From contig NC_079876.1 in assembly GCF_029227915.1 (NCBI RefSeq), forward strand, positions 9,426,001 to 9,490,000: 64,000 nucleotides of DNA, written 5' to 3'. Shown piece by piece: positions 50,678 to 62,983 of this stretch (its first letter is position 1; each line of letters begins with the position of its first letter). The stretch comes from Hydractinia symbiolongicarpus. Its lineage: Eukaryota > Cnidaria > Hydrozoa > Anthoathecata > Hydractiniidae. The notes beneath the pieces are model-generated. The model had not been told where the DNA came from and did not search any database. It was given only the letters and a program-made list of their open reading frames with translations. The position numbers were made by a program, and so were the translations under genes.

Positions 50678-53600
50678 TTACACTGGGCGCTGTGGTAGCG
50701 CTTTATTTAAAAATTTAGATTAATAAGTCTTTTTTTACTGTGGGACCAATCCTAGCCGTTATCGCGCGCTGAAGAAATAGCGACAGTTTCAAAATCTGCA
50801 TTACATTGACTTTCTAACGGTTTCAGTCCGTTTGAGTTACAATGGTTGGGTCACATATTCGTACCAACATGTATTTAGCGATATTTTTCTGATATTACTA
50901 GATTGATTCGCTTTTAACAATGAAACGATTGACTGTGAGACTTAATTGAACTAACTTCGGACTGCGACCTGATAAATGTGATAAATAAGACAATTGGACT
51001 CCAAGAAATAACATTCTTCTTAATTAGACTTGTTTGCCTGAACTGAGCGATTACACTGGGTGCTGTGGTAGCGCTTTATTTAAAAATTTAGATTAATAAG
51101 TCTTTTTTTACTGTGGGACCAATCCTAGCCGTTATCGCGCGCTGAAGAAATAGCGACAGTTTCAAAAACTGCATTACATTGACTTTCTAACGGTGTCAGT
51201 CTTTTTGAGTTACAATGGTTGGGTCACATATTTGTACCAACATGTATTTAGCGATATTTTTCTGATATTACTAGATTGCTTCGCTTTTAACAATGAAACG
51301 ATTGACTGTGGGACTTAATTTAACTAACTTTGGACTGCGACTTGATAAATGTGATAAATAAGACAATTGGACTCCAAGAAATAACATTCTTCTTAATTAG
51401 ACTTGTTTGCCTGAACTCAGCGATTTCACTGGACGCTGTGGTAGCGCTTTATTTAAAAGTTTAGATTAATAAGTCTTTTTTTACTGTGGGACCAATCCTA
51501 GCCGTTATTGCGCGCTGAAGAAATACAACCAGTTTCAAAAAGTACATTTCATTGACTTTCTAACAGTATCAACCCGTTTGAGTTACAACGGTTGAGTCAC
51601 ATATTCTTACCAAAATGTATTTCGTGATATCTTTCCGGTATTACTAGGTTGTATCGCTTTCAACAGTGAAACGATTGACCGTGAAACTTAATTGAACTGA
51701 TTTTGGGCTGTGACCTTATAAATGTGAAAGTGACACAATTGAACTCCAAGAAATAACATTCTTCTTGATTTGACATGAATGCCGCAACTCAGCGATTACA
51801 CCGGGCGCTGTGATAGCGCTTCATTTAAAAATTAAGATAAAAAAGTGACTTTTAACTGTTGGACCAATCCTAGCCGGTAGCGCACGCTGAAGAAATAGCG
51901 ACTGTTTCAAATACTACATTTCACTGACTTTGTATCGATGTCAGTCAGTTTGAGTTACAACGGTTGGGTCACATATTCGTACCAACATGTATTTAGCGAT
52001 ATTTATCTGTTATTACTAGGTTGCATTGCTTTTAACAGTGAAACGATTGTATGTGGAACCTAATTGAACAAACTTTGGATTGTTACCTGCTAAATGTGAT
52101 AAATGTGACAATTGGACTCCAAGAAATAACATTCATCTTAATTTGACATGATTGGCGGAACTCAGCAATTACACTGGGCGCTGTGGTAGCGCTTCATTTA
52201 AAAATTTAGATGAATAAGTAATTTTTTACTGTGGGACCAATCCTAGCCGTTATCCCGCCCTGAAAAATAGAGACAGTTTTAAAAACTACATTTTATTAAC
52301 TTTCTAACAGTGTCAATCCGTTTGTGTTACAACGGTGAAGTCACATACTCGTACCAACATGTATTTCGTGATATCTTTCCGGTATTACTAGGTTGTTTCG
52401 CTTTTAACAGTGAAACGATTGACTGTGGGACTTAATTGAACTGATTTTGGGCTGTAACCTTATAATTGAAAAAGTAAGACAATTGGACTCCAAGAAATAA
52501 CATTCTTCCTAATTTGACATGATTGCCGCAACTCAGCGATTACACTGGTCGCTGTGGTAGCGCTTCATTTGAAAATTAAGATAAATAAAGTCACTTTTTA
52601 GCCGTGGGACCAATCCTACCCGTTAGCGCGCGCTGAAGAAATAGAGACAATTTCAAATACTACTTTTCACGGACTTTTTATAGATGTCAGTCCGTTTGAG
52701 TTACAACGGTTGGGTCACATATTCGTACCAACATGCATTTGGCGATATTTATCTGATATTACTAGGTTGCATCGCTTTTAACAGTGAAACGATTGAATGT
52801 GGGACTTAATTGAACTAACTTTGGACTGTGACCTGTACATGTGATAAATGAGGCAATTGGACTACAAGAAATAACATTCACCTTAATTTGACTTGATCGC
52901 CGGACCTCAGCGATTACAATGGGCGCTGTGGTAGCGCTTCATTTAAAAATTTAGATAAATAAGTCATTCTTTACCGTGGGACCAATCCTAGCCGTTATCG
53001 CGCGCTGAAAAAAAAGCGACAGTTTCAAAAACTGCATTACATTGACTTTCTAACGGTGTCAGTCCGTTTGAGTTACAATGGTTGGGTCACATATTCGTAC
53101 CAACATGTATTTAGCGATATTTTTCGGATATTACTAGATTGTGTCGCTATTAACAATGAAACGATTGACTGTGGGACTTAATTGAACTAATTTTGGACTG
53201 CGACCTGATAAATGTGATAAATAAGACAATTGGACTATAAAAAATAACATTCTTTTTAATTAGACTTGTTTGCCTGAACTCAGCGATTACACTGGGCGCT
53301 GTGGTAGCGCTTCATTTAAAAATTAAGATAAATAAAGTCACTTTTTAGCCGTGGGACGAATCCTACCCGTTAGCGAGCGCTGAAGAAATAGAGACAATTT
53401 CAAATACTACTTTTCACGGACTTTCTATCGATGTCAGTCCGTTTGAGTTACAACGGTTGGGTCACATATTCGTACCAACATGCATTTGGCGATATTTATC
53501 TGATATTACTAGGTTGCATCGCTTTTAACAGTGAAACGATTGAATGTGGGACTTAATTGAACTAACTTTGGACTGTGACCTGATACATGTGATAAATGAG

Positions 53601-54033
53601 GCAATTGGACTCCAAGAAATATCATTCATCTTAATTTGACATAATTGCCGGAACTCGGCGATTACACTGGCGCTGTGGTAGCGCTTCATTTAAAAATTTA
53701 TATAAATAAGTCATTTTTTACCGTGGGACCAATCCTAGCCGTTATCGCGCGCTGATGAAATAGCGACAGTTTCAAAAACTCCATTACATTGACTTTCTAA
53801 CGGTGTCAGTTCGTTTGAGTTACAATGGTTGGGTCACATATTCGTACCAACATTTATTTAGCGATATTTCTCTGATATTACTAGATTGCTTCGCTTTTAA
53901 CAATGAAAAGATTGACTGTGGGACTTAATTGAACTAACTTTGGACTGCGACCTGATAAATGTGATAAATAAGACAATTGGACTGTAAGAAATAACATTCA
54001 TCTTAATTTGACTTGTTTGCCTGAACTCAGCGA
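50678..54033. repeat. 9-mer HOR of 3356 bp, copy 2 (monomers 135-143)
   Basis: Starts are 50678, 51051, 51424, 51796, 52169, 52540, 52914, 53287 and 53662, each exactly 3356 bp after the partner. The identity with period 3356 runs from about 47,365 to about 54,105, where CCAATCCCAGCC and TTATCGTGCG break it. Two tandem copies without visible divergence imply a very recent duplication or an assembly duplication. Confidence 0.92.
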
Positions 54034-55523
54034 TTACACTGGGCGCTGTGGTAGCGCTTTATTTAAAAATTTAGATTAATAAGTCTTTTTTTACTGTGGG
54101 ACCAATCCCAGCCGTTATCGTGCGCTGAAGAATTAGCGACAGTTTCAAAAACTGCATTACATTGACTTTCTAACGGTGTCGCTCCGTTTGAGTTACAGTG
54201 GTTGGGTCACATATTCGTACCAACATGTATTTAGCGGTATTTTTCTGATATTACTAGATTGCTTCGCTTTTAACAATGAAACGATTGACAGTGGGACTTA
54301 ATTGAACTAACTTTGGACTGCGACCTGATAAATGTGATAAATAAGACAATTGGACTCCAAGAAATAACATTCTTCTTAATTAGACTTGTTTGCCTGAACT
54401 CAGCGATCACACTGGGCGCTGTGGTAGCGCTTTATTTAAAACTTTAGATTAATAAGTCTTTTTTTACTGTGAGACCAATCCTAGCCGTTATTGCGCGCTG
54501 AAGAAATACAGACAGTTTCAAAAAGTACATTTTATTGACTTTCTAACAGTATCAACCCGTTTGAGTTACAACGGTTGAGTCACATATTCTTGCCAAAATG
54601 TATTTCGTGATATCTTTGCGGTATTACTAGGTTGTATCGCTTTTAACAATGAAACGATTGACTGTGGGACTTAATTGAACTAACGTGGGACTGCGACCTG
54701 ATAAATGTGATAAATAAAACAATTGGACTCCAAGAAATAACATTCTTCTTAATTAGACTTGTTTGCCTGAACTCAGCGATTACACTGGGCGCTGTGGTAG
54801 CGCTTTATTTAAAACTTTAGATTAATAAGTCTTTTTTTACTGTGGGACCAATCCTAGCCGTTATTGCGCGCTGAAGAAATACAGACAGTTTCAAAAAGTA
54901 CATTTCATTGACTTTCTAACAGTATCAACCCGTTTGAGTTACAACGGTTGAGTCACATAATCTTACCAAAATGTATTTCGTGATATCTTTCCGATATTAC
55001 TAGGTTGTATCACTTTCAACAGTGAAACGATTGACCGTGGAACTTAATTGAACTGATTTTGGGCTGTGACCTTATAAATGTGAAAGTGAGACAATTGAAC
55101 TCCAAGAAATAACATTCTTCTTAATTTGACATGATTGCCGGAACTCAGCGATTACACTGGGCACTGTGGTAGCGCTTCATTTAAAAACTTAGATAAATAA
55201 GTCATTCTCTACCGTGGGACCAATCCTAGCCGTCATCGCGCGCTGAAGAAATAGCGACAGTTTCAAAAACTGCATTACATTGACTTTCTAACTGTGTCAG
55301 TCCGTTTGAGTTACAATGGTTGGGTCACATATTCGTACCAACATGTGTTTAGCGATATTTTTCTGATATTACTAGATTGCTTCGTTTTAACAATGAAACG
55401 ATTGACTGTGGTACTTAATTGAACTAACTTCGGACTGCGACCTGATGAATGTGATAAATAAGACAATTGGACTCCAAGAAATAACATTCTTCTTAATTAG
55501 ACTTGTTTGCCTGAACTCAGCGA
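54034..55523. repeat. T8, T2/T1 hybrid, T2, T1 (monomers 144-147)
   Basis: Starts are 54034, 54407 (T2 to T1 at about 54640-54665), 54780 and 55152. The T1 at 55152 carries GTCATTCTCTACCG, CCGTCATCGCG, GTGGTACTT and CTGATGAATGTG. The same set occurs in the T1 at 46950, so a longer duplication with a shift of about 8202 bp (22 monomers) begins here. Confidence 0.83.
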
Positions 55524-58131
55524 TTACACTGGGTGCTGTGGTAGCGCTTTATTTAAAAATTTAGAATAATAAGTCTTTTTTTACTGTGGGACCAATCCTA
55601 GCCGTTATCGCGCGCTGAAGAAATAGCAACAGTTTCAAAATCTGCATTACATTGACTTTCTAACGGTTTCAGTCCGTTTGAGTTACAATGGTTGGGTCAC
55701 ATATTCGTACCAACATGTATTTAGCGATATTTTTCTGATATTACTAGATTGATTCGCTTTTAACAATGAAACGATTGACTGTGAGACTTAATTGAACTAA
55801 CTTCGGACTGCGACCTGATAAATGTGATAAATTAGACAATTGGACTCCAAGAAATAACATTCTTCTTAATTAGACTTGTTTGCCTGAACTCAGCGATTAC
55901 ACTGGGTGCTGTGGTAGCGCTTTATTTAAAAATTTAGATTAATAAGTCTTTTTTTACTGTGGGACCAATCCTAGCCGTTATCGCGCGCTGAAGAAATAGC
56001 GACAGTTTCAAAAACTGCATTACATTGACTTTCTAACGGTGTCAGTCTTTTTGAGTTACAATGGTTGGGTCACATATTTGTACCAACATGTATTTAGCGA
56101 TATTTTTCTGATATTACTAGATTGCTTCGCTTTTAACAATGAAACGATTGACTGTGGGACTTAATTTAACTAACTTTGGACTGCGACTTGATAAATGTGA
56201 TAAATAAGACAATTGGACTCCAAGAAATAACATTCTTCTTAATTAGACTTGTTTGCCTGAACTCAGCGATTTCACTGGACGCTGTGGTAGCGCTTTATTT
56301 AAAAGTTTAGATTAATAAGTCTTTTTTTACTGTGGGACCAATCCTAGCCGTTATTGCGCGCTGAAGAAATACAACCAGTTTCAAAAAGTACATTTCATTG
56401 ACTTTCTAACAGTATCAACCCGTTTGAGTTACAACGGTTGAGTCACATATTCTTACCAAAATGTATTTCGTGATATCTTTCCGGTATTACTAGGTTGTAT
56501 CGCTTTCAACAGTGAAACGATTGACCGTGAAACTTAATTGAACTGATTTTGGGCTGTGACCTTATAAATGTGAAAGTGACACAATTGAACTCCAAGAAAT
56601 AACATTCTTCTTGATTTGACATGAATGCCGCAACTCAGCGATTACACCGGGCGCTGTGATAGCGCTTCATTTAAAAATTAAGATAAAAAAGTTACTTTTA
56701 ACTGTTGGACCAATCCTAGCCGGTAGCGCACGCTGAAGAAATAGCGACAGTTTCAAATACTACATTTCACTGACTTTGTATCGATGTCAGTCAGTTTGAG
56801 TTACAACGGTTGGGTCACATATTCGTACCAACATGTATTTAGCGATTTTATCTGTTATTACTAGGTTGCATTGCTTTTAACAGTGAAACGATTGGATGTG
56901 GGACCTAATTGAACAAACTTTGGATTGTTACCTGCTAAATGTGATAAATGTGACAATTGGACTCCAAGAAATAACATTCATCTTAATTTGACATGATTGG
57001 CGGAACTCAGCAATTACACTGGGCGCTGTGGTAGCGCTTCATTTAAAAATTTAGATGAATAAGTAATTTTTTACTGTGGGACCAATCCTAGCCGTTATCC
57101 CGCCCTGAAAAATAGAGACAGTTTTAAAAACTACATTTTATTAACTTTCTAACAGTGTCAATCCGTTTGTGTTACAACGGTGAAGTCACATACTCGTACC
57201 AACATGTATTTCGTGATATCTTTCCGGTATTACTAGGTTGTATCGCTTTCAACAGTGAAACGATTGACCGTGAAACTTAATTGAACTGATTTTGGGCTGT
57301 GACCTTATAAATGTGAAAGTGACACAATTGAACTCCAAGAAATAACATTCTTCCTAATTTGACATGATTGCCGCAACTCAGCGATTACACTGGTCGCTGT
57401 GGTAGCGCTTCATTTGAAAATTAAGATAAATAAAGTCACTTTTTAGCCGTGGGACCAATCCTACCCGTTAGCGCGCGCTGAAAAAATAGAGACAATTTCA
57501 AATACTACTTTTCACGGACTTTTTATAGATGTCAGTCCGTTTGAGGTACAACGGTTGGGTCACATATTCGTACCAACATGCATTTGGCGATATTTATCTG
57601 ATACTACTAGGTTGCATCGCTTTTAACAGTGAAACGATTGAATGTGGGACTTAATTGAACTAACTTTGGACTGTGACCTGTACATGTGATAAATGAGGCA
57701 ATTGGACTCCAAGAAATAACATTCACCTTAATTTGACATGATTGCCGGAACTCAGCGATTACACTGGGCGCTGTGGTAGCGCTTCATTTAAAAATTTATA
57801 TAAATAAGTCATTCTTTACCGTGGGACCAATCCTAGCCGTTATCGCGCGCTGAAGAAATGACCACAATTTCAAAAACTGCATTACATTAACTTTCTAACG
57901 GTGTCAGTTTGTTTGAGTTACAATGGTTGGGTCACATATTCGTACCAACATGTATTTAGCGATATTTTTCTGATATTACTGGATTGCTTCGCTTTTAACA
58001 ATGAAACGATTGACAGTGGGACTTAATTAAACTAACTTTGGACTGTGACCTGATAAATGTGATAAATGAGACAATTGGACTCCAAGAAATAACATTCATC
58101 TTAATTTGACATGATCGCCGGACCTCAGCGA
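55524..58131. repeat. Partial third copy of the 3356-bp HOR (monomers 148-154)
   Basis: Starts are 55524 (T8), 55897 (T8), 56270 (T2), 56642 (T3), 57014 (T4 then T2), 57385 (T5) and 57759 (T6). The first four carry the private markers of the 47-54 kb HOR with a few single-base differences, for example GATTGGATGTGGG where the other copies have GATTGTATGTGGA. In the T4 monomer the second half changes to T2 after about 57240, and the resemblance becomes looser from there. Confidence 0.85.
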
Positions 58132-60741
58132 TTACAATGGGCGCTGTGGTAGCGCTTCATTTAAAAATTTAGATAAATAAGTCATTCTTTACCGTGGGAC
58201 CAATCCTTGCCGTAATTGCGCGCTGAAGAAAAAGCGACAGTTTCAAAAACTGCATTACATTGACTTTCTAACGGTGTCAGTCCGTTTGAGTTACAATGGT
58301 TGGGTCACATATTCGTACCAACATGTATTTAGCGATATTTTTCTGATATTACTGGATTGCTTCGCTTTTAACAATGAAACGATTGACAGTGGGACTTAAT
58401 TAAACTAACTTTGGACTGTGACCTGATAAATGTGATAAATGAGACAATTGGACTCCAAGAAATAACATTCATCTTAATTTGACATGATCGCCGGACCTCA
58501 GCGATTACAATGGGCGCTGTGGTAGCGCTTCATTTAAAAATTTAGATAAATAAGTCATTCTTTACCGTGGGACCAATCCTTGCCGTAATTGCGCGCTGAA
58601 GAAAAAGCGACAGTTTCAAAAACTGCATTACATTGACTTTCTAACGGTCTCAGTCCGTTTGAGTTACAATATTTGGGTCACATATTCGTACCAACATGTA
58701 TTTAGCGATATTTTTCGGATATTACTAGATTGTGTCGCTTTTAACAATGAAACGATTGACTGTGGGACTTAATTGAACTAATTTTGGACTGCGACTTGAT
58801 AAATGTGATAAATAAGACAATTGGACTATAAAAAATAACATTCTTCTTAATTAGACTTGTTTGCCTGAACTCAGCGATTACACTGGGCGCTGTGGTAGCG
58901 CTTTATTTAAAATGTTAGATTAAAAAGTCTTTTTTACTGTGGGACCAATCCTAGCCGTTATCGTGCGCTGAAGAAATAGCGATAGTTTCAAAAACTGCAT
59001 TACATTGACTTTCTAACGGTGTCAGTCCGTTTGAGTTTCAGTGGTTGGGCACATATTCGTACCAACATGTAGTTAGCGATATTTTTCTGATATTACTAGA
59101 TTGCTTCGCTTTTAACAATGAAACGATTTACTGTGGGACTTAATTGAACTAACTTCGGACTGCGACCTGATAAATGTGATAAATAAGACAATTGGACTCC
59201 AAGAAATAACATTCTTCTTTATTTGACATGATTGCCGCAACTCAGCGATTACACCGGGCGCTGTGATAGCGCTTCATTTAAAAATTTAGATAAATAAGTC
59301 ATTCTTTACCGTGGGACCAATCCTAGCTGTTATCGCGCGCTGAAGAAAAAGCGACAGTTTCAAAAACTGCATTACATTGACTTTCTAACGGTGTCAGTCC
59401 GTTTGAGTTACAATGGTTGGGTCACATATTCGTACCAACATGTATTTAGCAATATTTTTCTGATATTACTAGATTGCTTCGCTTTTAACAATGAAACGAT
59501 TGACTGTGGGTCTTAATTTAACTAACTTTGGACTGCGACCTGATAAATGTGATTTATAAGACAATTGGACTATAAGAAATAACATTCTTCTTAACTAGAC
59601 TTGTTTGCCTGAACTCAGCGATTACACTGGGCGCTGTGGTAGTGCTTTATTTAAAAATTTAGATAAATAAGTCATTCTTTACCGTGGGACCAATCCTAGC
59701 CGTTATCGCGCGCTGAAGAAATAGCGACAGTTTCAAAAACTGCATTACATTGACTTTCTAACGGTGTCAGTCAGTTTGAGTTACAACGGTGAAGTCACAT
59801 ATTCGTACCAACATGTACTTCGTGATGTCTTTCCGGTATTACTAGGTTGTTTCGCTTTTAACAGTAAAACGATTGACTGTGGGACTTAATTGAACTGATT
59901 TTGGGCTGTAACCTTATAATTGAAAAAGAAAGACAATTGGACTCCAAGAAATAAAATTCTTCTTAATTTGACATGATTGCCGCAACTCAGCGATTACACT
60001 GGTCGCTGTGGTAGCGCTTCATTTGAAAATTAAGATAAATAAAGTCAATTTTTAGCCGTGGGACGAATCCTACCCGTTAGCGCGCGCTGAAGAAATAGAG
60101 ACAGTTTCAAATACTACTTTTCACGGACTTTCTATCGATGTCAGTCCCTTTGAGTTACAACGGTTGGGTCACATATTCGTACCAACATGCATTTGGCGAT
60201 ATTTATCTGATATTACTAGGTTGCATCGCTTTTAACAGTGAACCGATTGTATGTGGGACTTAATTGAACTAACTTTGGACTGTGACATGATACATGTGAT
60301 AAATGAGGCAATTTGACTCCAAGAAATAACATTCATCTTAATTTGACATGATTGCCGGAACTCAGCCATTACACTGGGCGCTGTGGTAGCGCTTCATTTA
60401 AAAATTTATATAAATAAGTCATTCTTTACCGTGGGACCAATCCTAGCCGTTATCGCGCGCTGAAGAAATAGCGACAGTTTCAAAATCTGCATTACATTGA
60501 CTTTCTAACGGTGTCAGTTCGTTTGAGTTACAATGGTTGGGTCACATATTCGTACTAACATGTATTTAGAGATTTTTTTCTGATACTACTAGATTGCTTC
60601 GGTTTTAACAATGAAACGATTGACTGTGGGACTTAATTTAACTAACTTCGGACTGCGACCTGATAAATGTGATAAATAAGACAATTGGACTCCAAGAAAT
60701 AACATTCTTCTTAATTAGACTTGTTTGCCTGAACTCAGCGA
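58132..60741. repeat. T7/T6, T7, T8, hybrids, T5, T6 (monomers 155-161)
   Basis: Starts are 58132, 58505, 58878, 59249, 59622, 59994 and 60369. Markers ACTGGATTGC, ACTTAATTAAAC and CCAATCCTTGCCGTAATTG occur twice with a shift of 373 bp, showing duplication of a single monomer. The monomer at 59249 has a T3-like head on a T7 body. The one at 59622 changes from a T7/T1 body to T4. Confidence 0.82.
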
Positions 60742-62983
60742 TTACAGCGGGCGCTGTGATACCGCTTCATTTAAAAATTAAGATAAAAAAGTTACTTCTT
60801 AACTGTTTGACCAATCCTAGCCGGTAGCGCACGCTGAAGAAATAGCGACAGTTTCAAATACTACATTTCACTGACTTTCTATCGATGTCAGTCAGTTTGA
60901 GTTACAACGGTTGGGTCACATATTCGTACCAACATGTATTTAGCGATATTTTTCTGATATTACTAGATTGCTTCGCTTTTAACAATGAAACGATTGACTG
61001 TGGGACTTAATTGAACTAACTTCGGACTGCGACCTGATAAATGTGATAAATAAGACAATTGGACTCCAAGAAATAACATTCTTCTTAGTTAGACTTGTTT
61101 GCCTGAACTCAGCGATTACACTGGGCGCTGTGGTAGCGCTTTATTTAAAACTTTAGATTAATAAGTCTTTTTTTACTGTGGGACCAATCTTAGCCGTTAT
61201 CGCGCGCTGAAGAAATAGCGACAGTTTCAAAAACTGAATTACATTGACTTTCTAACGGTGTCAGTCTGTTTGAGTTACAATGGTTGGGTCACATATATGT
61301 ACCAACATGTATTTAGCGACATTTTTCTGATATTACTAGATTGTTTCGGTTTTAACAATGAAACGATTGACTGTGGGACTTAATTTAACTAACTTTGGAC
61401 TGCGACTTGATAAATGTGATAAATAAGACAATTGAACTCCAAGAAATAACATTCTTCTTAATTTGACATGATTGCCGGAACTGAGCGATTACAGCGGGCG
61501 CTGTGATACCGCTTCATTTAAAAATTAAGATAAAAAAGTTACTTTTTAACTGTTTGACCAATCCTAGCCGGTAGCGCACGCTGAAGAAATAGCAACAGTT
61601 TCAAATACTACATTTCACTGACTTTCTATCGATGTCAGTCAGTTTGAGTTACAACGGTTGGGTCACATATTCGTACCAACATGTATTTAGCGATATTTAT
61701 CTGTTATTACTAGGTTGCATTGCTTTTAACAGTGAAACGATTGGATGTGGGAGTTAATTTAACTAACTTTGGATTGTTACCTGCTAAATGTGATAAATGT
61801 GACAATTGGACTCCAAGAAATAACATTCATCTTAATTTGACATGATTGCCGGAACTCAGCGATTACACTGGGCGCTGTGGTAGCGCTTCATTTAAAAACT
61901 TAGATGAATAAGTATTTTTTTACTGTGGGACCAATCCTAGCCGTTATCCCGCGCTGAAGAAATAGAGACAGTTTCAAAACCTACATTTCATTGACTTTCT
62001 AACAGTGTCAATCCGTTTGTGTTACAACGGTGAAGTCACATATTCGTACCAACATGTACTTCGTGGTGTCTTTCCGGTATTACTAGGTTGTTTCGCTTTT
62101 TAACAGTGAAACGATTGACTGTGGGACTTAATTGAACTGATTTTGGGCTGTAACCTTATAATTGAAGAAGTAAGACAATTGGACTCCAAGAAATAACATT
62201 CTTCTTAATCTGACATGATTGCCGCAACTCAGCGATTACACTGGTCGCTGTGGTAGCGCTTCATTTGAAAATTAAGATAAATAAAGTCACTTTTTAGCCG
62301 TGGGACGAATCCTACCCGTTAGCGCGCGCTGAAGAAATAGAGACAGTTTCAAATACTACTTTTCACGGACTTTCTATCGATGTCAGTCCGTTTGAGTTAC
62401 AACGGTTGGGTCACATATTCGTACCAACATGCATTTGGCGATATTTATCTGATATTACTAGGTTGCATCGCTTTTAACAGTGAACCGATTGAATGTGGGA
62501 CTTAATTGAGCTAACTTTGGACTGTGACCTCATACATGTGATAAATGAGGCAATTGGACTCCAAGAAATAACATTCATCTTAATTTGACATGATTGCCGG
62601 AACTCAGCCATTACACTGGGCGCTGTGGTAGCGCTTCATTTAAAAATTTATATAAATAAGTCATTCTTTACCGTGGGACCAATCCTAGCCGTTATCGCGC
62701 GCTGAAGAAATAGCGACAGTTTCAAAATCTGCATTACATTGACTTTCTAACGGTGTCAGTTCGTTTGAGTTACAATGGTTGGGTCACATATTCGTACTAA
62801 CATGTATTTAGCGACATTTTTCTGATATTACTAGATTGTTTCGGTTTTAACAATGAAACGATTGACTGTGGGACTTAATTTAACTAACTTTGGACTGCGA
62901 CTTGATAAATGTGATAAATAAGACAATTGAACTCCAAGAAATAACATTCTTCTTAATTTGACATGATTGCCGGAACTGAGCGA
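60742..62983. repeat. T3/T1 hybrid, T8, then T3-T4-T5-T6 cassette (monomers 162-167)
   Basis: Starts are 60742 (T3 to T1 at about 60950), 61116 (T8), 61489 (T3), 61863 (T4), 62236 (T5) and 62611 (T6). A T3 sub-lineage begins ACAGCGGGCGCTGTGATACC. The T8 and T6 monomers before each T3 end with a T2-like tail and GGAACTGAGCG. Even where the preceding monomer is not T2, the sequence entering T3 is therefore T2-like. Confidence 0.85.
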
